A stretch of DNA of 14,993 bases from an uncultured Clostridia bacterium (GTDB lineage Bacteria > Bacillota > Clostridia > Christensenellales > UBA1242): the NCBI GenBank assembly GCA_934771675.1, contig CAKVMF010000010.1, forward strand, positions 1 through 14,993, in the 5' to 3' direction. Positions 6,327-13,697 of the stretch are shown here, piece by piece. The first letter of the stretch is position 1; the number at the start of each line of letters is the position of its first letter. The position numbers and the translations under genes are program-made. A model generated the notes under the pieces. That model made no database searches, was not told where the DNA came from, and worked only from the letters and a program-made list of their open reading frames with translations.

Positions 6327-6950
6327 TTACAATTTATCTATTAAATTCTCAATTTTCTCTATAAGTTCATTTGCTTTTGTAAATGAATCTAAATTTTTTA
6401 GCTCTTGTGGAATACTATCAAGATTAACATTATACATACTTAACTCGTCTTGTAAATGAATTAATTTAGTATAATCATTTATATCTATATTTTTACCTTT
6501 TTTTATAATAGCCAATATATTTGATTCTTTTTGATTTAATTTATAATGAAATTGATTTATGTTATCTACTAAATGACATACCTTTTCTCTCGCGTACTCA
6601 CCTTCCGATTTAAAAAACTTCGTTTTTTCATAAATTTTATCTGCATCAACTTCAAATGTTTCTTTTACAGCTTCTGGTAGAGCTGTCAAAATAACAATTG
6701 GGAATGCCGGAACTTTGTTTTTTATTAATTTAAATAGTGTTGCACCTTTTTTATTCTCTTTATCAAAATTTATATTATAATCTATCATTAGAGCCGAAAT
6801 GCCACCTTCAGAAATCAAGGATAAGATTGTTTCTATATTTAAATCTTGAATCAATAAACTATCATAATCAGAATTACCATAAATAGTAGTAGCTGCACAA
6901 TTAAAATCATCAACTGAATCTTCTACTATTCCTATTATCTTCTTACACAT
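6327..6950 (-). CDS. Stand-alone receiver (REC) protein
   Basis: 207 residues. Residues 1-125 are a response-regulator receiver: the acidic pair E10-D11 (IVEDS), phospho-acceptor D57 (ALMIDYNI), T89 (IVILTA) and K109 (IYEKTKF) are all in place, so it should accept phosphate. The C-terminal 80 or so residues are helical and charged with a leucine-rich end (ELIEKIENLIDKL). No DNA-binding or enzymatic output domain is visible. It therefore probably works by protein contact, with the kinase-like ATPase before it or the HNH nuclease after it. It starts 14 bases after the ATPase stop with SD TAGGAG and ends nine bases before the HNH gene. A receiver inside a methyltransferase/nuclease operon is unusual. 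Confidence 0.88.
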   Translation of the reverse strand: MCKKIIGIVEDSVDDFNCAATTIYGNSDYDSLLIQDLNIETILSLISEGGISALMIDYNINFDKENKKGATLFKLIKNKVPAFPIVILTALPEAVKETFEVDADKIYEKTKFFKSEGEYAREKVCHLVDNINQFHYKLNQKESNILAIIKKGKNIDINDYTKLIHLQDELSMYNVNLDSIPQELKNLDSFTKANELIEKIENLIDKL

Positions 6951-6964
6951 TTTAAACTCCTATA

Positions 6965-9421
6965 TTATTTATACGGTATAATAATCTTCACCTTGAAACC
7001 ATCGTAATCTGGATATAATACAATATCTCCATTATAATCTTCTTTTATAGTATTATAAATAATCCACATTCCCATTCCGGTTCCATTTTCTTTTGTTGAG
7101 TCACCAGCTTCAAACATCAAATTTGGATTTTCTTTATATTTTTCAGCAATTGGCGGACCATTATTCGAATAAATTATTAATATATTATTTTCATCTTTTG
7201 ATATATCAATTTGTATACTTCTTGTACCCATTTTTTCTTCACTATTTAAAGCATAAACCGAATTTGCAATTAAGTTATTAAATATACTATTAATATCCAT
7301 TGGTGAAATATGCATTACTATATCCATCTTTTCAATATCATTTATTGATATACCATATTGTTTTATTGTCTCTTTCCATAAATTAATAGTATTCTGAACT
7401 TCGTCAGTGAAGTTAATTTCCGCAATTGGCTTTTTTTCTTTTGTTAATGCATTTACCATTAACCCAACCCATTCTTCTAATTGTTCGTGACTTTTAACCA
7501 TACTATTAACCTTTGAAAATGGGTTTTTATAACTTACGACCTTATCTTCTGTAAAATCATCAATATTAAGATATTTTTTTAACACTGTAATTATTTGTTG
7601 AGGCGCAGAACCAATGCATGCTTTAATATCTTTTAAAGAATGTAAAAATGTATTTGCAATCACAGCAGTTCCACCCATTGCCTTTAATGTTCTCAATTGA
7701 TCATTTTTCTTATCAATTTCTTTATTCATGATCGCAATTGTTTTTAAGTAATCTTCAACATTTTCTTTTTTATCTTCAGCAATTTCTTTTTTGTCTTTTT
7801 CAGAAGAGTTTTCATATTGTTGAGCATCACTAATTGAATCTTCAATATTTACATTTGATTTAGTCTCAATCTTTTCTTGTTCTTGACGGAATATCCTCAC
7901 AATAAGTTGTCTATCAATCTCAAAATAAGAAATAATTCCTAAAATTATTTGTTGAAAAGCAATAAAGTAATCATTTTGCATGATTCCTTCTCTATTTGAT
8001 TGATCGATAAGATAAGGATTAGTTATTCTCGATATTTGTATAGCTCCCAACACTTGTGCTGGCGCAACCTTCCATTTTCCTGAATGGCTAATACTTGATG
8101 GACTAAGAGCTTTTCTAGCACCCAGTCCCAACCAATCATATGATGTTGAATCAATTTCACCATATGGTCTTACTCTAAAATTGTCTCTATATAATTTTAT
8201 TCCACCATATGTTGCTAATAATTTTGTTCTAATTAAAGATGCAAATTTTTTATAATAATACGAATGTTCCTCATTTAAAGACTTTTTCATAAAATACAAA
8301 TCAAATGAAAAGTCTCCCACACTATTATATATATCATCAACATAATCTGGTTTTTTCTTATAATATTTAACTATTGAACTATTTGTTTCTTTAATAGTAA
8401 ATTCCTTTCCAAGAATTTTTTCTTTAGAAAAATTGTTTTTAAAAAATTCATTATTAAATATATGAGGGGGTATATCTCTCTCTTCAAATTCATTTCTTTT
8501 TATACTTACCATCAATTCCCCATTTTGGGATTTTGCTGATAACTTGTAATCATAATTATTAATTTGACTAGCTAATGTGTCTTCTAAAATTTCTTTATTC
8601 CTACAAATCTTAATGTTAAATTTATCAATTAATCCAAAAGGAAACAATGTTTTTACTTGACTTATTAGTTTATCAATTTTTGTTTGATTCCAAAAATCTC
8701 TTAAATTATTAATTTGAATTATGGTTCCTCTTCCATAGTTTAAATTATCAGATAGTTCAATTCCACTCTGAACAATAAGTTTCTTTAAATGATTTTCAAA
8801 ATCTACATTTTCATTTTCTTCTAATAAAGCAGAGACTTCATCTAACGTAGACGTATTATCAAATTGGGACCAATCTAGTTCCCATCTATATACATTTTGA
8901 TTTCTCATGCAAGTTGACATTTTTGAGTAAGTTCCTAATCTATCTAAAGCAAATCTTCCAACTCCTTTAGCTCCCGTTCTCACTCTATTTTTTTCTGGCG
9001 AAAATTGATCCTTTTGTTTGTTTCCAGTTCCTATCTTCATCCAATAGTCTTCTATTATTTGCGAATCCATTCCAACACCATTATCAATACACAAAATAGA
9101 GTTTTTAGATAAAAATAAAGAACTTATTTCTTCTAAATTTACCCCTTGCTTAATCATATATCCAGCATTATCAATTGAGTGTACATAATAATTTTCAATT
9201 ATCTCTATTTCATCGCTTGAAAATATGTCGTTTGCTTTTTTGAAGTCGATAAATTTCGGAATTTCTTCAAAATTAATATTAAAAATTAAATAACAAAAAT
9301 CCGAATCTGCATCATATGTGTTTTTTATTAGTTCTATAATTGCGCTATTTTCATTAACAACATTTTCTCTTCCCAATAACCTTGCGGTTCTCGCATCAAC
9401 TTTAAATGAAATGTTTGACAT
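6965..9421 (-). CDS. Dual GHKL ATPase: MORC/Hsp90-like plus histidine-kinase-like
   Basis: 818 residues with two ATP-binding GHKL modules. The N-terminal module has the N-box ENSAIIELIKNTYDAD (24-39, E30/N34/D37), IDNGVGM (112-118), KIGTGNK (129-135) and a Gly-rich lid RTGAKGVGRFALD (148-160), the pattern of MutL/Hsp90/MORC ATPases. An S5-like transducer and an unassigned middle follow to about 500. A charged coiled coil (about 505-580) leads into a histidine-kinase H-box-like segment with H594 (FLHSLKD). A C-terminal catalytic domain then has IFNNLIANS (713-721), FEAGDST and GTGMGMW (780-786). Two details are odd: the residue after H594 is Ser, not the usual Glu/Asp, and the G1 box reads SNNGPP, with Asn where Asp normally contacts adenine. 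It starts one base after the methyltransferase stop with an AGAGGT SD. Likely role: ATP-driven sensor that signals to the receiver protein downstream. Confidence 0.88.
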   Translation of the reverse strand: MSNISFKVDARTARLLGRENVVNENSAIIELIKNTYDADSDFCYLIFNINFEEIPKFIDFKKANDIFSSDEIEIIENYYVHSIDNAGYMIKQGVNLEEISSLFLSKNSILCIDNGVGMDSQIIEDYWMKIGTGNKQKDQFSPEKNRVRTGAKGVGRFALDRLGTYSKMSTCMRNQNVYRWELDWSQFDNTSTLDEVSALLEENENVDFENHLKKLIVQSGIELSDNLNYGRGTIIQINNLRDFWNQTKIDKLISQVKTLFPFGLIDKFNIKICRNKEILEDTLASQINNYDYKLSAKSQNGELMVSIKRNEFEERDIPPHIFNNEFFKNNFSKEKILGKEFTIKETNSSIVKYYKKKPDYVDDIYNSVGDFSFDLYFMKKSLNEEHSYYYKKFASLIRTKLLATYGGIKLYRDNFRVRPYGEIDSTSYDWLGLGARKALSPSSISHSGKWKVAPAQVLGAIQISRITNPYLIDQSNREGIMQNDYFIAFQQIILGIISYFEIDRQLIVRIFRQEQEKIETKSNVNIEDSISDAQQYENSSEKDKKEIAEDKKENVEDYLKTIAIMNKEIDKKNDQLRTLKAMGGTAVIANTFLHSLKDIKACIGSAPQQIITVLKKYLNIDDFTEDKVVSYKNPFSKVNSMVKSHEQLEEWVGLMVNALTKEKKPIAEINFTDEVQNTINLWKETIKQYGISINDIEKMDIVMHISPMDINSIFNNLIANSVYALNSEEKMGTRSIQIDISKDENNILIIYSNNGPPIAEKYKENPNLMFEAGDSTKENGTGMGMWIIYNTIKEDYNGDIVLYPDYDGFKVKIIIPYK

Positions 9422-9422
9422 G

Positions 9423-10811
9423 CTATACCTCTATACAAAAATTTTCTATATCTTTTGATGAAATTCTTTTAGTAATACCATTAGCACTTACTGCAGTATT
9501 TTCAATATATTTTAAGAACTTTTCGGATTCTAAAACTTCTTTTGCTATCTCCAACCCAACATCTTTAAGTTTTTGAGTTATAACTAATCCTGAATATGGA
9601 ATTGTTTTTTTATCTAACATATAGACATTTACTTCTTTTGTAACTAATGTTGATACCAACAACTTTTCTTGATTTAATTTTTTCAAAGCTTGTGACCTAC
9701 CATATTCAAAGAACTTCGAATTAGCATCTTTATCTGTTTTCAATAAAGCTTCCTTAAAAGAACACAAATGACTATAACAAGATGGATTTTTTTCTTTAAA
9801 GTCTTTTTCTGAAAACTTAACTAATTCTCCCTTTCTGTCGTAAGAATAAGGAAATATTATAAATTGTTCTTTTCCTTTTGATAATATCTTAGGGCTTGCA
9901 GCTTTTCTTATTGCTTTTTCTTTATAATTAATTTCTTTATTTTCGTTTTTTCCCAATATAAAAGCTTTATTTAATAATGTGGCTGCTGAACTAAACACAT
10001 TGAAATAATCTCCAAATTTACCGCCTTCAATATTTGGCACAAAATCAAATATATATTTATCTTCGATTTGTGTTTTTTCTACTTCTTTAAATTCCTCATT
10101 ATATTTAAGTATATAATTAAATTTTTTTGATTGCTTATTTTCTAACTTTATAATGCATGTAGAAACTAAAGCATCATCAAAAATCTTAAATCCCGAAAAG
10201 TCAATAATGTCCGTTAATAGTGGTTTTATTATCTCTCTTAAATATTTCCCAGAATTATTCTTAAGAAAACTATTAGGAACAATATAAACCATTGAAGATT
10301 TTTCACTCATTGTTTTTATGGCTTTTTCAATGAATGCATAATAATAATCAAACTTTCCAAACTGACAGGAGTCGAAAATTTTTAATCCGTTCCTATCTTT
10401 TTCTCCCATATCATAATAACTTATATATGGAGGATTCCCTATAATATAATCATATTTGTTTTGTTCGTCATATTCTAAATAATTCGCTAATTGTATATTC
10501 CAGTTAATTTTATCTAATTTATTTTTACATGCTATTTCCTGTAAGAGCTGCTTACTAACCTGAATTGCTTCTTCATCTAAATCAAAACCATGTATATAAG
10601 TTTCTAAATCATTTTTTATTTCTTCATTTGATAATTTTTGTTTTCTCGAGCTTTTAATATATTCTTCTACTATTTCACTTAATATTGCAGATTTCCCACA
10701 ACTATTGTCTACAACATGTTTTTTTAGAATCTTCTTTCCTTTATATCCGCACAATAACAGCATTTCTTTTACTATTTTTTGCGGTGTATAAATCTTACAA
10801 TTAGCAGCCAT
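9423..10811 (-). CDS. N6-adenine DNA methyltransferase (type II-like, gamma-class order)
   Basis: 462 residues. It transfers a methyl group from AdoMet to the N6 of adenine in DNA. YTPQKIVKEML (8-18) is motif X, VVDNSCGKSAIL (33-44) the AdoMet-binding motif I, GFDLDEEAI (75-83) motif II and NPPY (126-129) the catalytic motif IV. This is the X-I-IV order of gamma-class enzymes such as M.TaqI. The C-terminal half, with GRSQALKKL near residues 373-381, looks like the target-recognition domain of such enzymes. There is no helicase or fused nuclease. It is first in the operon, with an extended -10 promoter (10841-10849) and AAAGGA/AAGGTG SDs. Its likely job is to mark host DNA against the operon's own nuclease. 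The recognition site cannot be read from sequence. Confidence 0.9.
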   Translation of the reverse strand: MAANCKIYTPQKIVKEMLLLCGYKGKKILKKHVVDNSCGKSAILSEIVEEYIKSSRKQKLSNEEIKNDLETYIHGFDLDEEAIQVSKQLLQEIACKNKLDKINWNIQLANYLEYDEQNKYDYIIGNPPYISYYDMGEKDRNGLKIFDSCQFGKFDYYYAFIEKAIKTMSEKSSMVYIVPNSFLKNNSGKYLREIIKPLLTDIIDFSGFKIFDDALVSTCIIKLENKQSKKFNYILKYNEEFKEVEKTQIEDKYIFDFVPNIEGGKFGDYFNVFSSAATLLNKAFILGKNENKEINYKEKAIRKAASPKILSKGKEQFIIFPYSYDRKGELVKFSEKDFKEKNPSCYSHLCSFKEALLKTDKDANSKFFEYGRSQALKKLNQEKLLVSTLVTKEVNVYMLDKKTIPYSGLVITQKLKDVGLEIAKEVLESEKFLKYIENTAVSANGITKRISSKDIENFCIEV

Positions 10812-10840
10812 TTACACCTTTTTCCTTTCTATATAATAGC

Positions 10841-10849
10841 ATTATAACA
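10841..10849 (-). promoter_or_regulatory. Extended -10 promoter of the methyltransferase operon
   Basis: TGTTATAAT on the minus strand: consensus TATAAT with the TGn extension. No good -35 box lies 16-18 bases upstream. The predicted start is about 25 bases before the ATG at 10811. No controller-protein gene or obvious C-box is seen next to it. Confidence 0.55.
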
Positions 10850-10888
10850 CATCGCTTAAGATTTTGTATCCCTTTTAATAAAATTTTT

Positions 10889-11116
10889 CTAAAACAATCC
10901 ATACTTTTTGAGGAAGTAGTAGGTAGTGTGGTGATGGTCGTTTTCGAAGGTTATGGCTATGGCGATGAGGTGGTGATAGGCTACGAAGGTGTTGAAGGTA
11001 ATTTCTTTGAACATATCCTTGCGCTTTAGTGCATCGTATTACATTTTGACTTCTTCGGGATTTTCATTTGGATTTTCATAGAGTTTCTTCACCCACCTCA
11101 CAATATAGTAATTATA
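10889..11116 (-). pseudogene. Fragment of an unrecognised gene with an internal stop
   Basis: One minus-strand frame reads about 75 coding-like codons: YYIVRWVKKLYENPNENPEE, VKM, TAA, then YDALKRKDMFKEITFNTF, ending HTTYYFLKKYGLF and TAG at 10891-10889. The codons are GC-richer (GCC, ACC, CTC, ATC) than in neighbouring genes, which points to a separate origin. No start or SD is visible. It lies directly upstream of the methyltransferase promoter. I do not recognise the family. The intact half has a His-rich stretch (ENDHHHTTYY). Confidence 0.5.
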
Positions 11117-11338
11117 TTAGGTCGTTTGTAGCATTACTAAAACCAAAAGTACCAAGTCGTAGTATATTAGCATTTTATCGGATATCAAGTTAAACTAGTT
11201 TTATCGTAATTATTACCCAAACGAAACAACCTAGATTTGTCTAGCTCAACAATAAATTAGTAAATTATCTCACATATTAACTTAAAAAACAATAATCTTA
11301 ATACAATGCATTTTTCAACCTTTTTATACTTATCTATG
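11117..11338. other. Gene-free AT-rich stretch
   Basis: I see no open frame with an SD, no tRNA, no clear terminator and no repeat of note in these 220 bases. They separate the gene fragment from the repeats upstream of the ATPase gene. Confidence 0.6.
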
Positions 11339-11387
11339 AAAAAATGTAAATTTTATAAAATATTAAGTGTAAAAAAATGTAAATTTT
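11339..11387 (+). repeat. Two 16-bp direct repeats upstream of the ATPase promoter
   Basis: AAAAAATGTAAATTTT occurs at 11339-11354 and 11372-11387, exactly 33 bp apart (about three helical turns) and ending two bases before the -35 box. Each holds AAAAT/ATTTT dyad symmetry. Same-face tandem sites next to a -35 box are typical of a transcription factor, but simple AT-richness could contribute. Confidence 0.6.
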
Positions 11388-11388
11388 G

Positions 11389-11417
11389 TTGATTTTATTA
11401 TTTTTATGTGCTATCAT
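11389..11417 (+). promoter_or_regulatory. Promoter of the DUF4143 ATPase gene
   Basis: TTGATT (11389-11394), a 17-base spacer and TATCAT (11412-11417). The predicted start near 11424 leaves a short leader with the SD AAGGAG at 11429-11434. Confidence 0.7.
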
Positions 11418-11439
11418 ACATTTATCATAAGGAGATGTT

Positions 11440-12735
11440 ATGGAAAGAAAAATTTATCAAGATTTAATTAATTGGAAGAATTCTGAAGATAGAAAACCAT
11501 TGGTTTTGCAAGGTGCTAGACAAGTTGGGAAAACATATATAGTAAATTTATTCGGTGCAGAGAACTATGCAAATGTTGTTTATTGCAACTTTGAAAAGGA
11601 ACAAGGATTAAAAGACTTTTTTACAGACTTAGTTCCTCAAAACATATTAAAAAAATTAGGCAACTATAAAAGAAAAGAAATAATCCCCTCTCACACTTTA
11701 ATTATTTTTGACGAAATTCAAGCATGTCCAGAAGCTCTTACTTCTCTTAAATATTTTTGCGAAGAAGCTAACGAATACCACCTTATTGCTATGGGTTCAC
11801 TACTTGGAGTTTCTGTCCATAGACAAAAATTCTCTTTCCCAGTTGGCAAAGTTGAATTTTTAAATATGTATCCTATGGACTTTGAAGAATTCTTAATGGC
11901 AAGTGACAACAAATTTCTTATTGAAGAAATTAAAAATTGCTTTGAATCTAATAAGCCATTAGCACAACCCTTCCACGAACAAGCTATTGAACTATATAAA
12001 AATTACTTATATGTTGGTGGCATGCCTGAAGTTGTTGAAGAATATTTAAAAAATAAAAATTATAACTTAGTTAAAATAAAACAGCAATCAATCTTAGACT
12101 CATATTTTAATGATATGGGCAAATACAACAAAGAATCTGAAATACCAAAAACCAAATTAGTTTACAAAAACATCAGTACTCAACTTGCCAAAGAAAATAA
12201 AAAGTTTAAATATTCTTTAATTAAAAGCGGGGGTCGAGCAAACGAATTTGCAAATGCAATTGAATGGCTTTGTTTAGCTGGAGTTGCAAATCAATTATAT
12301 AGACTTGAACAAATAAAACTTCCTCTAAACTCATACAAATCATTAGATGACTTCAAGTTTTATATGAATGATGTTGGATTATGTTCTGCCAGCCAAGATA
12401 TTTTAATTGATGATGTTTTATTTGATAATCCTGAATTTAATGACTTTAAAGGCGGACTTACAGAAAATTATGTCAACAATCAACTTATCATAAATAAACA
12501 TAGTTGTTTCTATTGGACTAGTGGAAATACTGCGGAAATAGATTTTATCACTAGACTTGGCATAAATATTATTCCTATTGAAGTTAAATCTAGCGATAAC
12601 ACAAGATCTAGAAGTTTAAATGAATATGTCAACAAGTATTCTCCTGAATATTCGATTCGAATTTCATCTAAAAATTTTGGATTCGAAAATAATATTAAGT
12701 CCATTCCTTTATATGCAGTATTTTGTATCAAATAA
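11440..12735 (+). CDS. AAA-like ATPase with C-terminal DUF4143
   Basis: 431 residues. An N-terminal AAA_14 P-loop domain has Walker A GARQVGKT (25-32), Walker B LIIFDE (87-92) and the sensor-like AMGSLLG (117-123). The C-terminal DUF4143 region ends in a PD-(D/E)XK-nuclease-like signature: E343, D368 in AEIDFI, and IEVKS with E381 and K383. The family is widespread in gut and host-associated bacteria and archaea. Its biological role is not established, and whether the nuclease-like site cuts DNA is open. The ATG at 11440 has a perfect AAGGAG SD six bases upstream. The gene is monocistronic and intact and stands alone between decayed regions. Regulation may involve the direct repeats at 11339-11387. 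It could be a defence or mobility accessory, but context alone does not show this. Confidence 0.9.
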   Translation: MERKIYQDLINWKNSEDRKPLVLQGARQVGKTYIVNLFGAENYANVVYCNFEKEQGLKDFFTDLVPQNILKKLGNYKRKEIIPSHTLIIFDEIQACPEALTSLKYFCEEANEYHLIAMGSLLGVSVHRQKFSFPVGKVEFLNMYPMDFEEFLMASDNKFLIEEIKNCFESNKPLAQPFHEQAIELYKNYLYVGGMPEVVEEYLKNKNYNLVKIKQQSILDSYFNDMGKYNKESEIPKTKLVYKNISTQLAKENKKFKYSLIKSGGRANEFANAIEWLCLAGVANQLYRLEQIKLPLNSYKSLDDFKFYMNDVGLCSASQDILIDDVLFDNPEFNDFKGGLTENYVNNQLIINKHSCFYWTSGNTAEIDFITRLGINIIPIEVKSSDNTRSRSLNEYVNKYSPEYSIRISSKNFGFENNIKSIPLYAVFCIK

Positions 12736-12909
12736 AAACACATTTTTAGTAGACAACTTTATAAGTCTGTAAATTTACAATAACAAATTATATTTTTATG
12801 AATAATTTTAGATTAAATAAATGTTCCTTTCAAATTTTCATATTTAATATAAGGCTCTGATTATACCTACTTATGACGCAAGTGTTGGTGTTAGTTCCGC
12901 CATTAGAGA
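12736..12909. other. Gene-free stretch after the ATPase gene
   Basis: The AT-rich first 110 bases show nothing clear. From about 12852 the composition becomes GC-richer, with TGTTAGTTCCGCCATTAG at 12889-12906, which recurs imperfectly at 14968-14985. Short open frames cross this stretch on both strands with no SD; I do not call them genes. Confidence 0.45.
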
Positions 12910-12958
12910 ACTGTGCGCACCCTCGTGAAAATGAGAATTGCGTGCAGTTTTTCTTTTT
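12910..12958 (+). terminator. Intrinsic terminator downstream of the ATPase gene
   Basis: ACTGTGCGCA (12910-12919) pairs with TGCGTGCAGT (12939-12948), ten pairs including two G-T, with an inner CTC/GAG pair. TTTTTCTTTTT follows. It lies 175 bases past the ATPase stop, so it ends either that transcript or an unseen small RNA. Confidence 0.65.
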
Positions 12959-13024
12959 ACATGAATGTTTTGGTACAATTATTCCTTTTGAAAAACCAAA
13001 AATTGAAAGCCCATCTCGCTTTAC

Positions 13025-13181
13025 CACCATTTGGTCAAACGAGAAAGATTTTTACAAGACAATTATATAATTCCCGCAACACACCCATTGTGTGCAACGA
13101 GAAAACTTTTTAAATTTCTATCTCCATATTTTGAGTATAAAAAAGTCGAGTGTTCACCATTTGAACACTCGAGAAAAATTT
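13025..13181. repeat. Three hairpin repeats sharing loop and flank
   Basis: Copies at 13025-13051, 13082-13109 and 13155-13181 share CACC(C)ATT(T)G, then CGAGAAA and a T run. Copies one and three agree at 22 of 27 positions, and the differences lie mainly in the stem. Each copy sits in an inverted repeat whose loop contains CCATT, while the stem sequences differ: CTCG/CGAG imperfect, ACACA/TGTGT, and TCGAGTGTTC/GAACACTCGA. Confidence 0.5.
13139..13172 (-). terminator. Second tandem terminator of the decayed operon
   Basis: TCGAGTGTTC (13146-13155) and GAACACTCGA (13163-13172) form a perfect 10-bp stem with a 7-base loop. On the minus strand CTTTTTTA follows. Confidence 0.8.
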
Positions 13182-13209
13182 AATAAAAAATAACCCCAAA
13201 GGGTTATTT
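13181..13209 (-). terminator. First tandem terminator of the decayed operon
   Basis: AAATAACCC (13188-13196) and GGGTTATTT (13201-13209) form a perfect 9-bp stem with a 4-base loop. On the minus strand it runs into TTTTTTATT. It lies 40 bases after the stop at 13249. Confidence 0.8.
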
Positions 13210-13248
13210 GAAATATAATAATTAAATTCAGAAAAATAAATAAGATAT

Positions 13249-13696
13249 TTATTTACTCATTAAAATTTTATCATTTAATTTTGTAGAAATTCTATTTGTT
13301 AAGGAAATGATAACTTCAATCTTGCTGCCATTTTCTAATGTTGTAGAAAGTCTTATTGGAGTAAATGTCATAATTGTATTATGCTCATCATATTTTTCTC
13401 CATTTATTCTTAAAGTATGATGATAAAAACATGCATAAACAGAAATTATTTTATCATCTATAACATATTCTTTATATGAAAGCAATATCTACATACCCAC
13501 TATTTACTTCTCTATTAAAGGTTAGGGTTATATCTACATCAGTCCAATTATATGATGAATTGTATTCACTTGTAACCGACTCATCAACTATCTTCAAATA
13601 TGGCTATATAGCAGATGATATAATTGGGGTGAAAATAAACAACAATGTGATACATAACCAAATAATGCGATGCATTATAATTTTATTTTTTTTCAT
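13249..13696 (-). pseudogene. Secreted or membrane-anchored protein, broken by a stop and a frameshift
   Basis: The ATG at 13696 follows GGAGTG by four bases and begins MKKNKIIMHRIIWLCITLLF, a clear signal peptide or membrane anchor ending SSAI. TAG at 13606-13604 then interrupts it. The same frame continues PYLKIVDESVTSEYNSSYNW, NREVNSGYVDIAF, and then needs a one-base shift near 13485 to go on as YKEYVIDDKIISVYACFYHH and finish KLNDKILMSK at 13249. Repaired length is about 148 residues: one N-terminal hydrophobic segment and a strand-rich exported domain. The family is unrecognised. It starts one base after the stop of the preceding gene, so they formed one operon. Two tandem terminators follow. 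Confidence 0.7.
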
Positions 13697-13697
13697 T

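Noticed and set aside
3219..6360. Similar strings such as ATTCTCAATTTTCTCTATA near 3230 and 6340
   Set aside because: Both encode similar IEKIEN-type coiled-coil residues in AT-rich codons; chance from coding bias rather than a repeat.
12830..13113. Overlapping 65-66 codon frames on both strands
   Set aside because: They overlap each other and a terminator and hairpin family, have no SD, and show no domain; treated as non-coding.
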